This document shows positions 1-6,611 of a DNA stretch of 6,611 nt, one piece after another. Source of the DNA: SAR86 cluster bacterium (lineage in GTDB: Bacteria > Pseudomonadota > Gammaproteobacteria > Pseudomonadales > Azotimanducaceae). The stretch spans positions 1 to 6,611 of the forward strand of contig JABMOJ010000546.1 in the NCBI GenBank assembly GCA_013204195.1, written 5' to 3'. Made by a program: the position numbers and the translations under genes. Under the pieces are notes generated by a model. It worked only from the letters and a program-made list of their open reading frames with translations. It was not told where the DNA came from and did not search any database. The number at the start of each line of letters is the position of its first letter. The stretch's first letter is position 1.

Positions 1-858
1 GAACAACAACTTGCCGGCAGACTCAAAGTCGCGCGCGACCAACTCCGCGAACGGGTCAGAGACCATGTGGAGCGACAGTTTTTTCTCCACGCAGACGAGC
101 AAGGCAAGCAGCTTCGCGAAGAATTATTGAAAAAGGTCAAACTCTCCAGCCTGGAGAAACGTAACTTCAAGGATGTGCAGGAAATCGTCCTGAAAATGGC
201 GAAGAAGCTTATCGCCATTCATTCAAAACGCCGCAAAACCTATAAGCGTGGCCAACTGGATGTCCGTAAAACCCTGCGGCACAACATGCAATACGACGGC
301 ATGTTTTTCGACCTGCGCTGGAAAGCCAGTAAGGTCGATAGACCGAAAGTGATGTGTATTTGCGATGTGAGTGGGTCAGTGAGCAATTACTCACGGTTCT
401 TGCTGATGTTTTTATACAGCCTCGCCAGCATCTTGCCGAAGGCACGCTCATTCGCGTTTTCGTCGGACCTGGGGGAAGTCACCAAATTGTTTGAAGAAAG
501 TAGTCTTGAAGATGCCCTCTCGAAGACCATGCGAGACTATGGTAATGGCTCTACTGACTACGGGCGCATGTTCCAAGATTTCAAAAACAATTGCATGGAC
601 GATGTGAACAACAAGACCACTATCATTATTTTGGGTGATGCGCGCAACAACTACGGTGATGCGCGCTCAGAAATACTCAGAGAAATGTACGACAAGGCCA
701 AACGGGTTATCTGGCTAAATCCAGAACCTCGCTCGAGTTGGTCCGTTGGCGACTCGGAAATGAAAAAATACACCGCTGCCTGCCACCAGACCGAAGTGTG
801 CAACTCATTGCAACACTTAGAACGGGTGGTTTCAAACCTGCTTAAAACTGCCGGCTAG
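1..858 (+). CDS. VWA domain protein, CoxE-like (5' partial)
   Basis: The frame is open from the first base, so the gene begins upstream; the GTG at 67 is an internal valine, not a likely start. There are 285 visible residues. The first ~85 are charged and helical. A VWA domain follows with a complete MIDAS: DVSGS at visible residues 122-126, the threonine of GNGSTDYG (residue 185) and the aspartate of LGDARNN (residue 213). The spacing and the GDARNN motif fit the CoxE family (VWA proteins related to the CO dehydrogenase maturation factor CoxE) better than integrin-like or secreted VWA proteins. No signal peptide or membrane segment is visible, so it is probably cytoplasmic. Family knowledge: these proteins usually act with a MoxR-type AAA+ ATPase in metalloenzyme or complex maturation. 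That partner would be expected upstream and is not in view. The specific client is unknown. No clear terminator follows the TAG stop. Confidence 0.88.
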   Translation, partial: EQQLAGRLKVARDQLRERVRDHVERQFFLHADEQGKQLREELLKKVKLSSLEKRNFKDVQEIVLKMAKKLIAIHSKRRKTYKRGQLDVRKTLRHNMQYDGMFFDLRWKASKVDRPKVMCICDVSGSVSNYSRFLLMFLYSLASILPKARSFAFSSDLGEVTKLFEESSLEDALSKTMRDYGNGSTDYGRMFQDFKNNCMDDVNNKTTIIILGDARNNYGDARSEILREMYDKAKRVIWLNPEPRSSWSVGDSEMKKYTAACHQTEVCNSLQHLERVVSNLLKTAG

Positions 859-943
859 CCAGACCTGCGTCACGCCGCCATTGTCCTATTGCTCCTTACC
901 GGAGAAAAGCGTCCTGATAGAAGCGCGCTCAGGGTCGGGGCTC

Positions 944-1247
944 ACATCTTCTGCGGACAAACTTCGCAGGCACCCAGATCAGACGCGGCGCATCGCTGAC
1001 GTCTTCCGCGGGCACGGCCAGCGACTTAAGACATGATTGATCCCGCTGCGGCAAATCTGGTTGACAGGCTCGAGGCAGGGATTGAAAAGCACAACCTTCG
1101 TTTGACTGATTGTGGATTTTAATGGCCAGCGGGATGCACTCAGACCGGTATTCAGCTGCCGCGCAGGTAGTGACTTGAGTTGGCAGCAAGCCAGATCTGG
1201 CGAAGAACTTGGCGATACCCTACGCCTGGCTTGATATACCCACTTGA
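944..1247 (+). pseudogene. Possible decayed gene, several frames, family unknown
   Basis: Protein-like fragments follow one another on the plus strand but switch frame and meet stops. The frame starting at 944 reads ADKLRRHPDQTRRIADVF before TGA at 1034-1036. The frame of the ATG at 1033 reads MIDPAAANLVDRLEAG and ends in TAA at 1120-1122. The frame of the ATG at 1122 reads MASGMHSDRYSAAA, stops at 1176-1178, and beyond that stop continues in the same frame with PDLAKNLAIPYAWLDIP to TGA at 1245-1247. Joined, these would give about 100 residues of plausible soluble protein. I do not recognise the family. This may equally be chance in moderate-GC DNA, so confidence is low. Confidence 0.17.
1190..1201. 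repeat. 12-base perfect palindrome
   Basis: GCCAGATCTGGC is its own reverse complement. It overlaps an alternative small hairpin, TGGC at 1181-1184 with GCCA at 1190-1193. It is not followed by a T run, so it is not a terminator. It could be a protein-binding dyad or chance; it lies nearly 400 bases from the next gene. Confidence 0.3.
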
Positions 1248-1282
1248 TTACGCTGCGAGCCCTGCATCAGTCGTGATTGATT

Positions 1283-1425
1283 ACTGAAAAACTGAACTGT
1301 AAGATCCTGTCACCGCTCAGGTGTGTCAGTGATGTTGTCGATCATTGCTACAACAAAGACAATGCCAACGTCTGCGCACTGATGACTCGACCTGTAAGAT
1401 TATCACATTGCCCAGATTTCAGAGG
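1283..1425. repeat. Imperfect direct repeat, two ~48-base copies
   Basis: Copy 1 is about 1283-1331 and copy 2 about 1378-1425, offset by 95 bases. Both start with ACTGA and share the exact core CTGTAAGAT (1297-1305 and 1392-1400). Weaker similarity continues through TCAC and CAG/TCAG blocks that need small gaps to align. The offset is not a multiple of three and the copies fall in different reading frames, which argues against a coding repeat. It may be an old duplication. Confidence 0.3.
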
Positions 1426-1516
1426 CGCCAGAAACCCAACTTGGGCTTTTGCGCCGGAAGCGGGTATTACTGTCGATTCAGGCCAGGCTTTCGACTAAGG
1501 GCCGTTGATCAAACGC

Positions 1517-1533
1517 GGTCTCACGATCAGACC
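1517..1533. repeat. Small inverted repeat upstream of transporter operon
   Basis: GGTCT and AGACC form perfect 5-base arms around a 7-base centre, 53 bases before the start codon of the binding protein gene. The position would suit an operator or activator site for the operon, but the arms are short and chance is possible. Confidence 0.25.
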
Positions 1534-1546
1534 TAACATTATAGAT

Positions 1547-1590
1547 ATGCTACACTTGCTAACGAATAAGCCATGACGAGAGATCAATGA
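1547..1590 (+). promoter_or_regulatory. Two chained mini-ORFs overlapping the binding protein start
   Basis: An ATG at 1547 opens a 9-codon frame (MLHLLTNKP) whose TGA at 1574-1576 overlaps an ATG at 1573. That opens a 5-codon frame (MTRDQ) whose TGA at 1588-1590 overlaps the ATG (1587) of the binding protein gene. Both junctions are ATGA, the arrangement used in translational coupling. The first ATG has no visible Shine-Dalgarno sequence, and the second has at best a weak one. GAGAGA at 1578-1583 serves the main start. Any role in control is inference; if transcription starts downstream of 1547 the first frame is not in the message. Confidence 0.2.
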
Positions 1591-3209
1591 AAAATTGCCT
1601 GACAGCGTTATTACTGCTGACTTTCACCTGTTTTAGCTGGGCCCAAACACAGGCGACTTCCGTCAATTTCGAAACCCAAACCATCACGATGGCGATGACT
1701 CAGGAACCGCCGCAACTCAATGGCATGAAAGCCACAGATCAGGTCAGCATCATGATCTTGAGTCATGTGATGGAAGGCCTCACGCGCTACGACCGCCGGG
1801 GCAACATCGTGCCGGGCGTCGCTGAACGCTGGGAAGTTAGCGACACAGAAGCGACGTTCTGGTTACGCGATGACGCTATGTGGAGTGATGGTCAGCCGGT
1901 TACCGCCCACGATTTTGTGTTCGCCTGGCGCAACGCGCTAAAGCCCCAAACCGCCTCTGAATATGCCTTTATCCTCTACCCGCTGCTGAACGGCGAAGCC
2001 ATTAACAAGGGCGAAATGGATCCGGCGGCCCTCGGAGTCGAAGCCCTTGATGACCGCACCTTGCACATACGGTTTGAGCGTCCCACGGGCTATTTCGATA
2101 AGCTCACGGCGTTCGTCACCTACTTTCCAGTCCGCCAGGACTTTTTCGAAACCAAAAATCAACGCTTTGGCGCTGATGCCGAAGACCTGGTGTATAACGG
2201 CGCGTTCCAGATCAGTCAGTGGGTCCATAGTGCCTCATTGCGCATGACCAAGAACCCCTATTATTGGGATCGAGACAACATCCACCTCAATGCCATCAAC
2301 GCAGACTACATTACTGCCGATACCCGCTCTCGCCTGAACCTGTTTATCGACGGCAAAATTGTCAGCACGGCGCTCGATGGTGAGACTTACAAAGACGCCC
2401 TAACCCAACGGTTTCGTATTCGGCGCTTCACCACTGGCACCGTCTTCTTTCTCGAATATAACCATCGCGAGCAGCGCGTCACCGCCAACTTGAACCTGCG
2501 CCGCGCTATCCAACATGTCTTTGATCCCGATGAGATGGTCAACAAGGTGCTGGCGACGCCGGGCAACCTGCCCGGCAAGAGTCTGTTTCCGGTCTGGCTG
2601 AAAGGCAAGACCGACAAATTCCGTCAGGAATACCGCGCACCAGAGGCAGCGTTGGACTTGGACCTGGCTCGAGAGTATCTGCAGAAAGCCAAGACCGAGC
2701 TGGGCTTGACGGCCATGCCACCCCTCGTGCTACTGGTCGGAGACAGCCCCACCGCCGCCAAACAAGCGGAATACCTGCAAGGCAAACTCAAATCGACTCT
2801 GGGCCTGGATATCAAAATTGATATTCAAACCTTTAAACAACGCCTGGCCAAGATGACCGCGGGTGACTTTGACATAGTCGCCGCTGGCTGGGGTCCCGAC
2901 TTTGATGATGTGATGACCTTTGGCGACCTACTCAGCTCGTGGAATCTGAATAATCGGGGTCGCTACAATAATCCCGCCTACGATGAGCAGGTTCGAATCG
3001 CCATGAACAGCGCCGACCCGAAGGTACGCATGGATGCCATGGGTAAGCTCCAACAAATAGTATTCGACGATGCGGTTGTCTTGCCCCAATATGAGCAGGG
3101 TGTCATTTATCTGCTGCACCCCGAACTGCGTGGGGTTGTCAGGCGTGTTGTGGGTGCCGACCCGGACTTCACTTATGCACAAGTGGTCAAGCCCAATCAA
3201 ACAAAATAG
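1587..3209 (+). CDS. oppA: Peptide ABC transporter substrate-binding protein, OppA type
   Basis: A 540-residue periplasmic solute-binding protein of the SBP_bac_5 family, at the usual length for OppA. The N-terminus is a Sec signal peptide: lysine at residue 2, a leucine-rich core at 5-13, and a likely signal peptidase I site after SWA (residue 19). Cysteines at 4 and 15 do not sit in a proper lipobox, so it is probably soluble. Family landmarks in order: VMEGLTRYD (61-69), GVAERWEVSD (77-86), WSDGQPVTAHDFVFAWR (99-115), YNGAFQISQWVHS (203-215), NPYYWD (223-228) and GWGPDFDD (434-441). The last matches the segment whose acidic residue holds the peptide amino terminus in E. coli OppA. The WRNALKP and DFVFAW features favour an oligopeptide over a nickel or sugar ligand, but exact specificity cannot be read. 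The start is supported by GAGAGA at 1578-1583. First gene of the operon, 25 bases before the first permease. Confidence 0.93.
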   Translation: MKNCLTALLLLTFTCFSWAQTQATSVNFETQTITMAMTQEPPQLNGMKATDQVSIMILSHVMEGLTRYDRRGNIVPGVAERWEVSDTEATFWLRDDAMWSDGQPVTAHDFVFAWRNALKPQTASEYAFILYPLLNGEAINKGEMDPAALGVEALDDRTLHIRFERPTGYFDKLTAFVTYFPVRQDFFETKNQRFGADAEDLVYNGAFQISQWVHSASLRMTKNPYYWDRDNIHLNAINADYITADTRSRLNLFIDGKIVSTALDGETYKDALTQRFRIRRFTTGTVFFLEYNHREQRVTANLNLRRAIQHVFDPDEMVNKVLATPGNLPGKSLFPVWLKGKTDKFRQEYRAPEAALDLDLAREYLQKAKTELGLTAMPPLVLLVGDSPTAAKQAEYLQGKLKSTLGLDIKIDIQTFKQRLAKMTAGDFDIVAAGWGPDFDDVMTFGDLLSSWNLNNRGRYNNPAYDEQVRIAMNSADPKVRMDAMGKLQQIVFDDAVVLPQYEQGVIYLLHPELRGVVRRVVGADPDFTYAQVVKPNQTK

Positions 3210-3234
3210 CGGTCGTTAAGCAAAGGTCTGGCTC

Positions 3235-4167
3235 ATGTTAGCGTACACCCTGAAAAGATTGCTGGCAGGCATAATTACTGTCTGGTTTATCGCGACAGCG
3301 ACATTTATGGCCATGCATATGGTACCCGGCGATCCGTTGATGAACGACAAAGCCGTGTCTGCTGAAATTCGAAAAAACCTTGAGGTCAAATACGGCTTAG
3401 ATAAACCTGTTGTTGAGCAGTACTTCATTTTTATGGGCAATATGCTCCAGGGCGATTTTGGCATCTCTTTCACTCAGCAAAATCGGCGCGTCAACGATAT
3501 CATTCGCGACCACTTCCCTGTCTCTGCGACGCTAGGACTGCTAGCCATTTTCTTTGCCGCAACCGGCGGCGTTATCTGGGGCGCCTTGACCGCGATTTAT
3601 CGCAATCGTCTACCCGATATCATCATCATGTTTCTGGTGATACTCGGCATCTCCGTACCCAGCTTCGTGTTCGCTGCATTGGGCCAACTGATGCTCGTCA
3701 ACATCAACAGTCTACTTGGATTCTCCCTGATCCCCGTCGCCGGCTGGGGGACTTTCTCTCATATGCTGATGCCGTCGATGGTGCTGGGACTCGGCACCAT
3801 GGCACTGCTGACTCGCCTGATGCGCTCCTCCATGCTCGAAATTGTCAACGAGGACTATATCAAGACCGCCAAAGCCAAGGGTTTGTCGCCCATGCGAATC
3901 TTCTTCAAGCACCAGCTGCGCAACGCCATTTTGCCCGTGATTACCATCCTTGGGCCATCGATCGCCGCCATCACCACCGGCGGCTTCGTGGTTGAACTGG
4001 TGTTCGCGATACCCGGTCTGGGCCGTTACTTCGTGCAAGCGGTGCAACAGCTGGACTACACAGTGATCATGGGTACGACGGTGTTTTTCGGTGCCTTCTT
4101 GGTCCTGATGGTTATCCTGGTTGATATTATTTATGGGTTTGTCGATCCACGAGTGAGGCTGCAATAG
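3235..4167 (+). CDS. oppB: Peptide ABC transporter permease, OppB/DppB type
   Basis: A 310-residue inner membrane permease that forms one half of the peptide channel. The N-terminal helix (about 9-29) is followed by MVPGDPL (29-35), the hallmark start of the first periplasmic loop in OppB/DppB. The conserved segment YGLDKPVVEQYFIFMGNMLQ (53-72) and GDFGISF (73-79) come next. The BPD_transp_1 domain follows, with further helices near 98-120, 129-155, 178-195, 232-255 and 278-300. The EAA loop that contacts the ATPases is EDYIKTAKAKGL (206-217) running into HQLRNAILPV (226-235). The family end motif DIIYGFVDPRVRL closes the protein. AAAGG at 3222-3226, eight bases before ATG, supports the start. 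The stop codon directly abuts the next start, so translation of the two permeases is probably coupled. Confidence 0.94.
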   Translation: MLAYTLKRLLAGIITVWFIATATFMAMHMVPGDPLMNDKAVSAEIRKNLEVKYGLDKPVVEQYFIFMGNMLQGDFGISFTQQNRRVNDIIRDHFPVSATLGLLAIFFAATGGVIWGALTAIYRNRLPDIIIMFLVILGISVPSFVFAALGQLMLVNINSLLGFSLIPVAGWGTFSHMLMPSMVLGLGTMALLTRLMRSSMLEIVNEDYIKTAKAKGLSPMRIFFKHQLRNAILPVITILGPSIAAITTGGFVVELVFAIPGLGRYFVQAVQQLDYTVIMGTTVFFGAFLVLMVILVDIIYGFVDPRVRLQ

Positions 4168-5586
4168 ATGAGTGATAGTATCGCCCCCAGCTTTACCCCT
4201 GACTACACGCCAGCCAGCCATGGACACAGTGTCGAGCAGCTTTCCAGGCCGTCGCTGTCCTATTGGCAAGACGCCTGGATTCGCCTGAAACAGAATACGC
4301 GAGCGATCATCTCTCTGTATATCGTTGTGAGTCTGGCCTTGTTCACCTTGGCGGGGCCGCTGCTCTGGCAGGTCGACCCAGCACTTCAAGACCTGAATCA
4401 GATCTCCCAGGCGCCGTCCTTTCCCAAGCGCGCCTTGCTCGCGGACCCTTATGAGCGCTGGCAGCCCATTATTCTTGACGACTTCCCCCGCGAACCCGAG
4501 ACCTACGTGGATGTTGACCTGATGCCAGCACCCACTGGCGTTCAGCCCCTGGGCGAACCGACAACTCAACAGATTCGCCTGCGCTGGGAGCCTGTTGTAG
4601 GCGCCGGCGGCTACAGTATTTACCGCAACCAACATGCCCCAGAGGGCATTAACGATCTGGGCCTACCTCTGGCTACCACCCTGGGCGGCAATGAGATCAG
4701 CTACGAAGATCGTCTGAATTTGGAACAGCGAGACTATTATTACTCCATTGTGCCCACCGATGGTTTTGATGAGGCCAACATCTACACCACCATTAAGGTG
4801 TTACCCACCATTGCTATCACCCGCGACGAAGCTACACAACGCGGTTTGATTGACGCTGACACTGAGATCCAGATTGGCGACCCTCTGTCCCTGCGCTTTC
4901 ACCCATTTGGCACCGACTATCTGGGCCGCGACATGTTAGCCCGGTTGATGCAGGGGGCCAGGGTTTCGCTCTTTATCGGCATCTGCGCGCCCTTTCTGTT
5001 CGTGATGTTCGGCATTCTCTATGGCGGCTTCGCCGGTTATTTCGGCGGCCAGTTAGACGCTCTGCTCATGCGCTTTGCCGACTTTGTCGTGGCACTGCCA
5101 TTCCTGCTGTTTATGATCTTGTTCAAGATCGCTTTTGGCATCGGCCCGGGGGAGAGCGGAGTCCTGCCCATGTTGATTGCACTGGTGCTGCTGGGCTGGC
5201 CAGGCACTGCGCGACTGGTTCGCGGCCAAGTTCTGCAGATTAGAAATAACGGCTACATTGATGCCGCTCGCCTGTTGGGTGCCAAAGACAGCTACCTGAT
5301 TATTCGGCATATACTGCCTAATACCATGGGCGTCATTCTGGTCACGCTGACATTCGCCGTGCCTGGCGCGATCTTTACTGAAGCGTTCCTATCCTTTATC
5401 GGCATGGGCGTTGCGCCTCCTACACCGTCATGGGGCTCTATGTGCAACGAGGGCGTCAAGACCATGTTAAGCCACCCCCATGAACTGATCTTTCCTGCGA
5501 CGTTCATTAGCATCACGGTGCTGGCGTTTAATCTTCTCGGGGATGGCCTGACTGAGGCACTCGATTCTCGCATGCGGTCAAGGTAA
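4168..5586 (+). CDS. oppC: Peptide ABC transporter permease, OppC type, with FN3-like insert
   Basis: The second permease half of the peptide channel, 472 residues against about 300 for E. coli OppC/DppC. The N-terminal OppC region includes SYWQDAWIRLKQN (31-43) and the first helix (about 45-67). The normal permease part resumes at FHPFGTDYLGRDMLARL (244-260), followed by GARVSLFIG. Its EAA loop is NGYIDAARLLGAKDS (361-375) running into HILPN (381-385), and the protein ends with FNLLGDGLTEALDSRMR. Further helices lie near 267-292, 303-325, 331-348, 385-412 and 438-460. The ~170 extra residues lie between helix 1 and the HPFGTD motif, in the periplasm by family topology. They include an FN3-like segment (about 119-215). 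The frame is continuous across the insert, so this is an in-frame domain, not an assembly error. GTGAGG at 4153-4158 serves as ribosome binding site inside the end of the upstream gene. Confidence 0.93.
   Translation: MSDSIAPSFTPDYTPASHGHSVEQLSRPSLSYWQDAWIRLKQNTRAIISLYIVVSLALFTLAGPLLWQVDPALQDLNQISQAPSFPKRALLADPYERWQPIILDDFPREPETYVDVDLMPAPTGVQPLGEPTTQQIRLRWEPVVGAGGYSIYRNQHAPEGINDLGLPLATTLGGNEISYEDRLNLEQRDYYYSIVPTDGFDEANIYTTIKVLPTIAITRDEATQRGLIDADTEIQIGDPLSLRFHPFGTDYLGRDMLARLMQGARVSLFIGICAPFLFVMFGILYGGFAGYFGGQLDALLMRFADFVVALPFLLFMILFKIAFGIGPGESGVLPMLIALVLLGWPGTARLVRGQVLQIRNNGYIDAARLLGAKDSYLIIRHILPNTMGVILVTLTFAVPGAIFTEAFLSFIGMGVAPPTPSWGSMCNEGVKTMLSHPHELIFPATFISITVLAFNLLGDGLTEALDSRMRSR
4522..4812 (+). 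other. FN3-like domain inside the OppC-type permease
   Basis: Residues ~119-215 of the permease follow the strand pattern of bacterial fibronectin type III domains. They show a proline-rich lead-in (PAPTGVQPL, 120-128), strand B with the core tryptophan (IRLRWEPV, 136-143), strand C with paired tyrosines (GGYSIYRN, 147-154), a loop with PLATT, and strands E-F with the D-x-x-L...YYYSIVPTD pattern (181-198), which resembles the tyrosine corner. Flanking linkers (72-118 and 216-243) join it to helix 1 and to the conserved GTDxxGRD motif. The fold call rests on pattern reading alone. It would face the periplasm, where the peptide-binding protein docks. Confidence 0.65.
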
Positions 5587-5592
5587 GCATAC

Positions 5593-6611
5593 ATGTCGGA
5601 TAAGATACTAGAAGTCGAGGATCTCAGCGTTGAATTCGCGACCTATGGCGGCACGGTCAAGGCGGTCCGGGGCGTCAGCTTTGATGTCAATCGCGGCGAA
5701 ACCCTGGCTATTGTGGGCGAGTCTGGCTGCGGCAAGTCCGTCACTGTCCAGGCCATCATGGGTATTATTCCTATGCCACCGGGAAAAATTACGGGCGGCA
5801 CAGCGAAACTCAACGGTGAAAATATTCTGGGCTTACCGCCAAAAGAGGCCAACCGGTTTCGAGGCGTTAAAATCGGCATGATTTTTCAGGACCCGATGAC
5901 TTCTCTGAATCCGACCATGACCATCGGCGACCAGATATCCGAGACGCTGATGGTCCATCGCGGCATGAGTTACACAGATGCCTCACGTCGAGCGGTGGAA
6001 CTGCTCGATAAGACCAAAATAGCCGAGGCCGCCAAGCGCGCCAAACAGTACCCCTTCGAATTTTCCGGCGGCATGCTGCAACGGGCCATGATCGCTCAGA
6101 GCCTCGCGTGCAACCCGTCGGTGCTGATGGCTGATGAGCCGACGACAGCCCTTGATGTGACCATTCAGGCACAGATTCTCGAATTGATGGCTGAACTCCA
6201 GCGGACCGAGAACATGTCGATCATTTTAATTACCCACGACCTGGCAGTCGTCGCTCGTATGGCAGATCAGGTCGCGGTGATGTATGCGGGCCAGATCGTC
6301 GAGTCAGGCAGTGTCGACGATATTTTCTATCGCTCTAGTCATCCCTACACGCTCGGCCTAAAGGAAGCGATGCCCACCAACAAGCGCGACGGCAAGAAAA
6401 CACTGACGCCGATCCTTGGCAGCCCACCCGATCTGTTTCATCCGCCGACGGGTTGCGGTTACTTTGCCCGCTGCCCTTACGCAATGGCCGTCTGCGAGCA
6501 TCATCAGCCGGAGGAACACCACCTCACTGGCAGCGATGCAGAACATCAGGCGCGTTGCTGGCTGCAGCACGAGGGTGCACCACGCATCAAGGCGCTGAAC
6601 CAGCTAGGAGC
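5593..6611 (+). CDS. oppD: Peptide ABC transporter ATPase, OppD/DppD type (3' partial)
   Basis: The cytoplasmic ATPase that powers the importer; 339 full codons are visible and no stop is reached, so the gene runs off the window. Motifs: Walker A GESGCGKS (42-49), Q-loop IFQDPMTSLNP (97-107), ABC signature FSGGMLQRAMIAQ (157-169), Walker B VLMADEPTTALD (177-188) and H-loop THDLAVV (214-220). The C-terminal oligopeptide-transporter region begins around HPYTLGL (250-256). It ends in four cysteines (288, 294, 301 and 322) in the order GCGYFARCP, VCEHHQPE and ARCW. DppD/OppD proteins with this pattern have been shown to bind a [4Fe-4S] cluster. The signature has F and L where LSGGMRQR is common, which should be tolerated. 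The start ATG is supported by AAGG at 5580-5583, overlapping the end of the upstream gene. Length and the cysteine motif indicate OppD rather than OppF, and the stop is probably near. Confidence 0.93.
   Translation, partial: MSDKILEVEDLSVEFATYGGTVKAVRGVSFDVNRGETLAIVGESGCGKSVTVQAIMGIIPMPPGKITGGTAKLNGENILGLPPKEANRFRGVKIGMIFQDPMTSLNPTMTIGDQISETLMVHRGMSYTDASRRAVELLDKTKIAEAAKRAKQYPFEFSGGMLQRAMIAQSLACNPSVLMADEPTTALDVTIQAQILELMAELQRTENMSIILITHDLAVVARMADQVAVMYAGQIVESGSVDDIFYRSSHPYTLGLKEAMPTNKRDGKKTLTPILGSPPDLFHPPTGCGYFARCPYAMAVCEHHQPEEHHLTGSDAEHQARCWLQHEGAPRIKALNQLG

Larger units (their letters stand above)
859..1586. other. Long intergenic stretch with no convincing intact gene
   Basis: These 728 bases separate the VWA gene from the peptide transporter operon. 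Short open frames exist on both strands (for example 929-1189 on the minus strand and 1277-1498 on the plus strand), but none has a recognisable domain, a good ribosome binding site or convincing composition. I found no tRNA-like cloverleaf, no strong hairpin followed by a T run, and no obvious sigma-70 promoter with good -35 and -10 boxes at standard spacing. The promoter of the transporter operon most likely lies in the last ~100 bases, where the DNA becomes AT-rich (about 1531-1570). Smaller structures inside the region are listed separately. Confidence 0.7.

Noticed and set aside
859..999. Open in-frame extension past the TAG stop of the VWA gene, possible readthrough
   Set aside because: The 46-codon extension has no family-like sequence, and the protein already ends where CoxE-type VWA domains normally end.
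929..1189. 86-codon open frame on the minus strand in the intergenic gap
   Set aside because: It has no recognisable motif, and its Cys/Pro/Arg-rich composition is typical of chance frames. The plus strand reads at least as protein-like here.
1432..1449. Hairpin-like CCCAACTTGGG followed by CTTTT, a possible terminator
   Set aside because: The stem is only about four pairs with a short T run, too weak to call, and it lies nearly 600 bases after the VWA gene stop.
1277..1498. 73-codon open frame on the plus strand upstream of the transporter operon
   Set aside because: There is no good ribosome binding site, domain or signal, and it covers an out-of-frame direct repeat, which argues for noncoding DNA.
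1505..1551. Candidate sigma-70 boxes TTGATC (1505-1510) and TATGCT (1546-1551)
   Set aside because: The spacing between them is 35 bases, about twice what a promoter needs, and no better pair at 16-18 bases was found.
3712..4635. 307-codon open frame on the minus strand across the two permease genes
   Set aside because: It lies opposite two clearly coding permeases. Its protein is rich in Gln, His and Gly with no domain or membrane pattern, as expected of an antisense shadow of high-scoring coding DNA.

Overview
The window looks like chromosomal DNA of a Gammaproteobacterium. This is an inference from moderate GC content, the style of the proteins, and a peptide transporter laid out in the usual proteobacterial order; no rRNA or other taxonomic marker is present. 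All convincing genes lie on the + strand.

Layout: (1) Positions 1-858 hold the 3' part of a gene for a CoxE-type von Willebrand factor A (VWA) protein with an intact metal-binding (MIDAS) site. Its start lies upstream of the window. (2) Positions 859-1586 are a 728-base stretch with no convincing intact gene. It holds short protein-like fragments in shifting frames that may be a decayed gene, an imperfect direct repeat, a 12-base palindrome, and, just before the next gene, a small inverted repeat and two tiny ATGA-overlapping reading frames. (3) Positions 1587-6611 are an oligopeptide/dipeptide ABC importer operon: an exported binding protein (OppA type), two permeases (OppB and OppC types) and an ATPase (OppD type) that runs off the right edge. 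Gaps between these genes are 25, 0 and 6 bases, so they are almost certainly co-transcribed. A second ATPase (OppF type) is expected just outside the window but is not seen.

How the genes work together: the binding protein captures peptides in the periplasm and docks on the OppB/OppC pore. The OppD ATPase, normally paired with OppF, powers transport into the cytoplasm. The VWA protein is unrelated to transport. Its family normally partners with a MoxR-type AAA+ ATPase, and the long gap suggests a separate transcription unit.

The most notable feature is in the OppC-type permease. It is about 170 residues longer than typical OppC/DppC because its first periplasmic loop carries an insert that reads like a fibronectin type III (FN3) beta-sandwich domain. 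The operon is otherwise conventional, and I see no CRISPR array, RNA gene, insertion sequence or phage feature.
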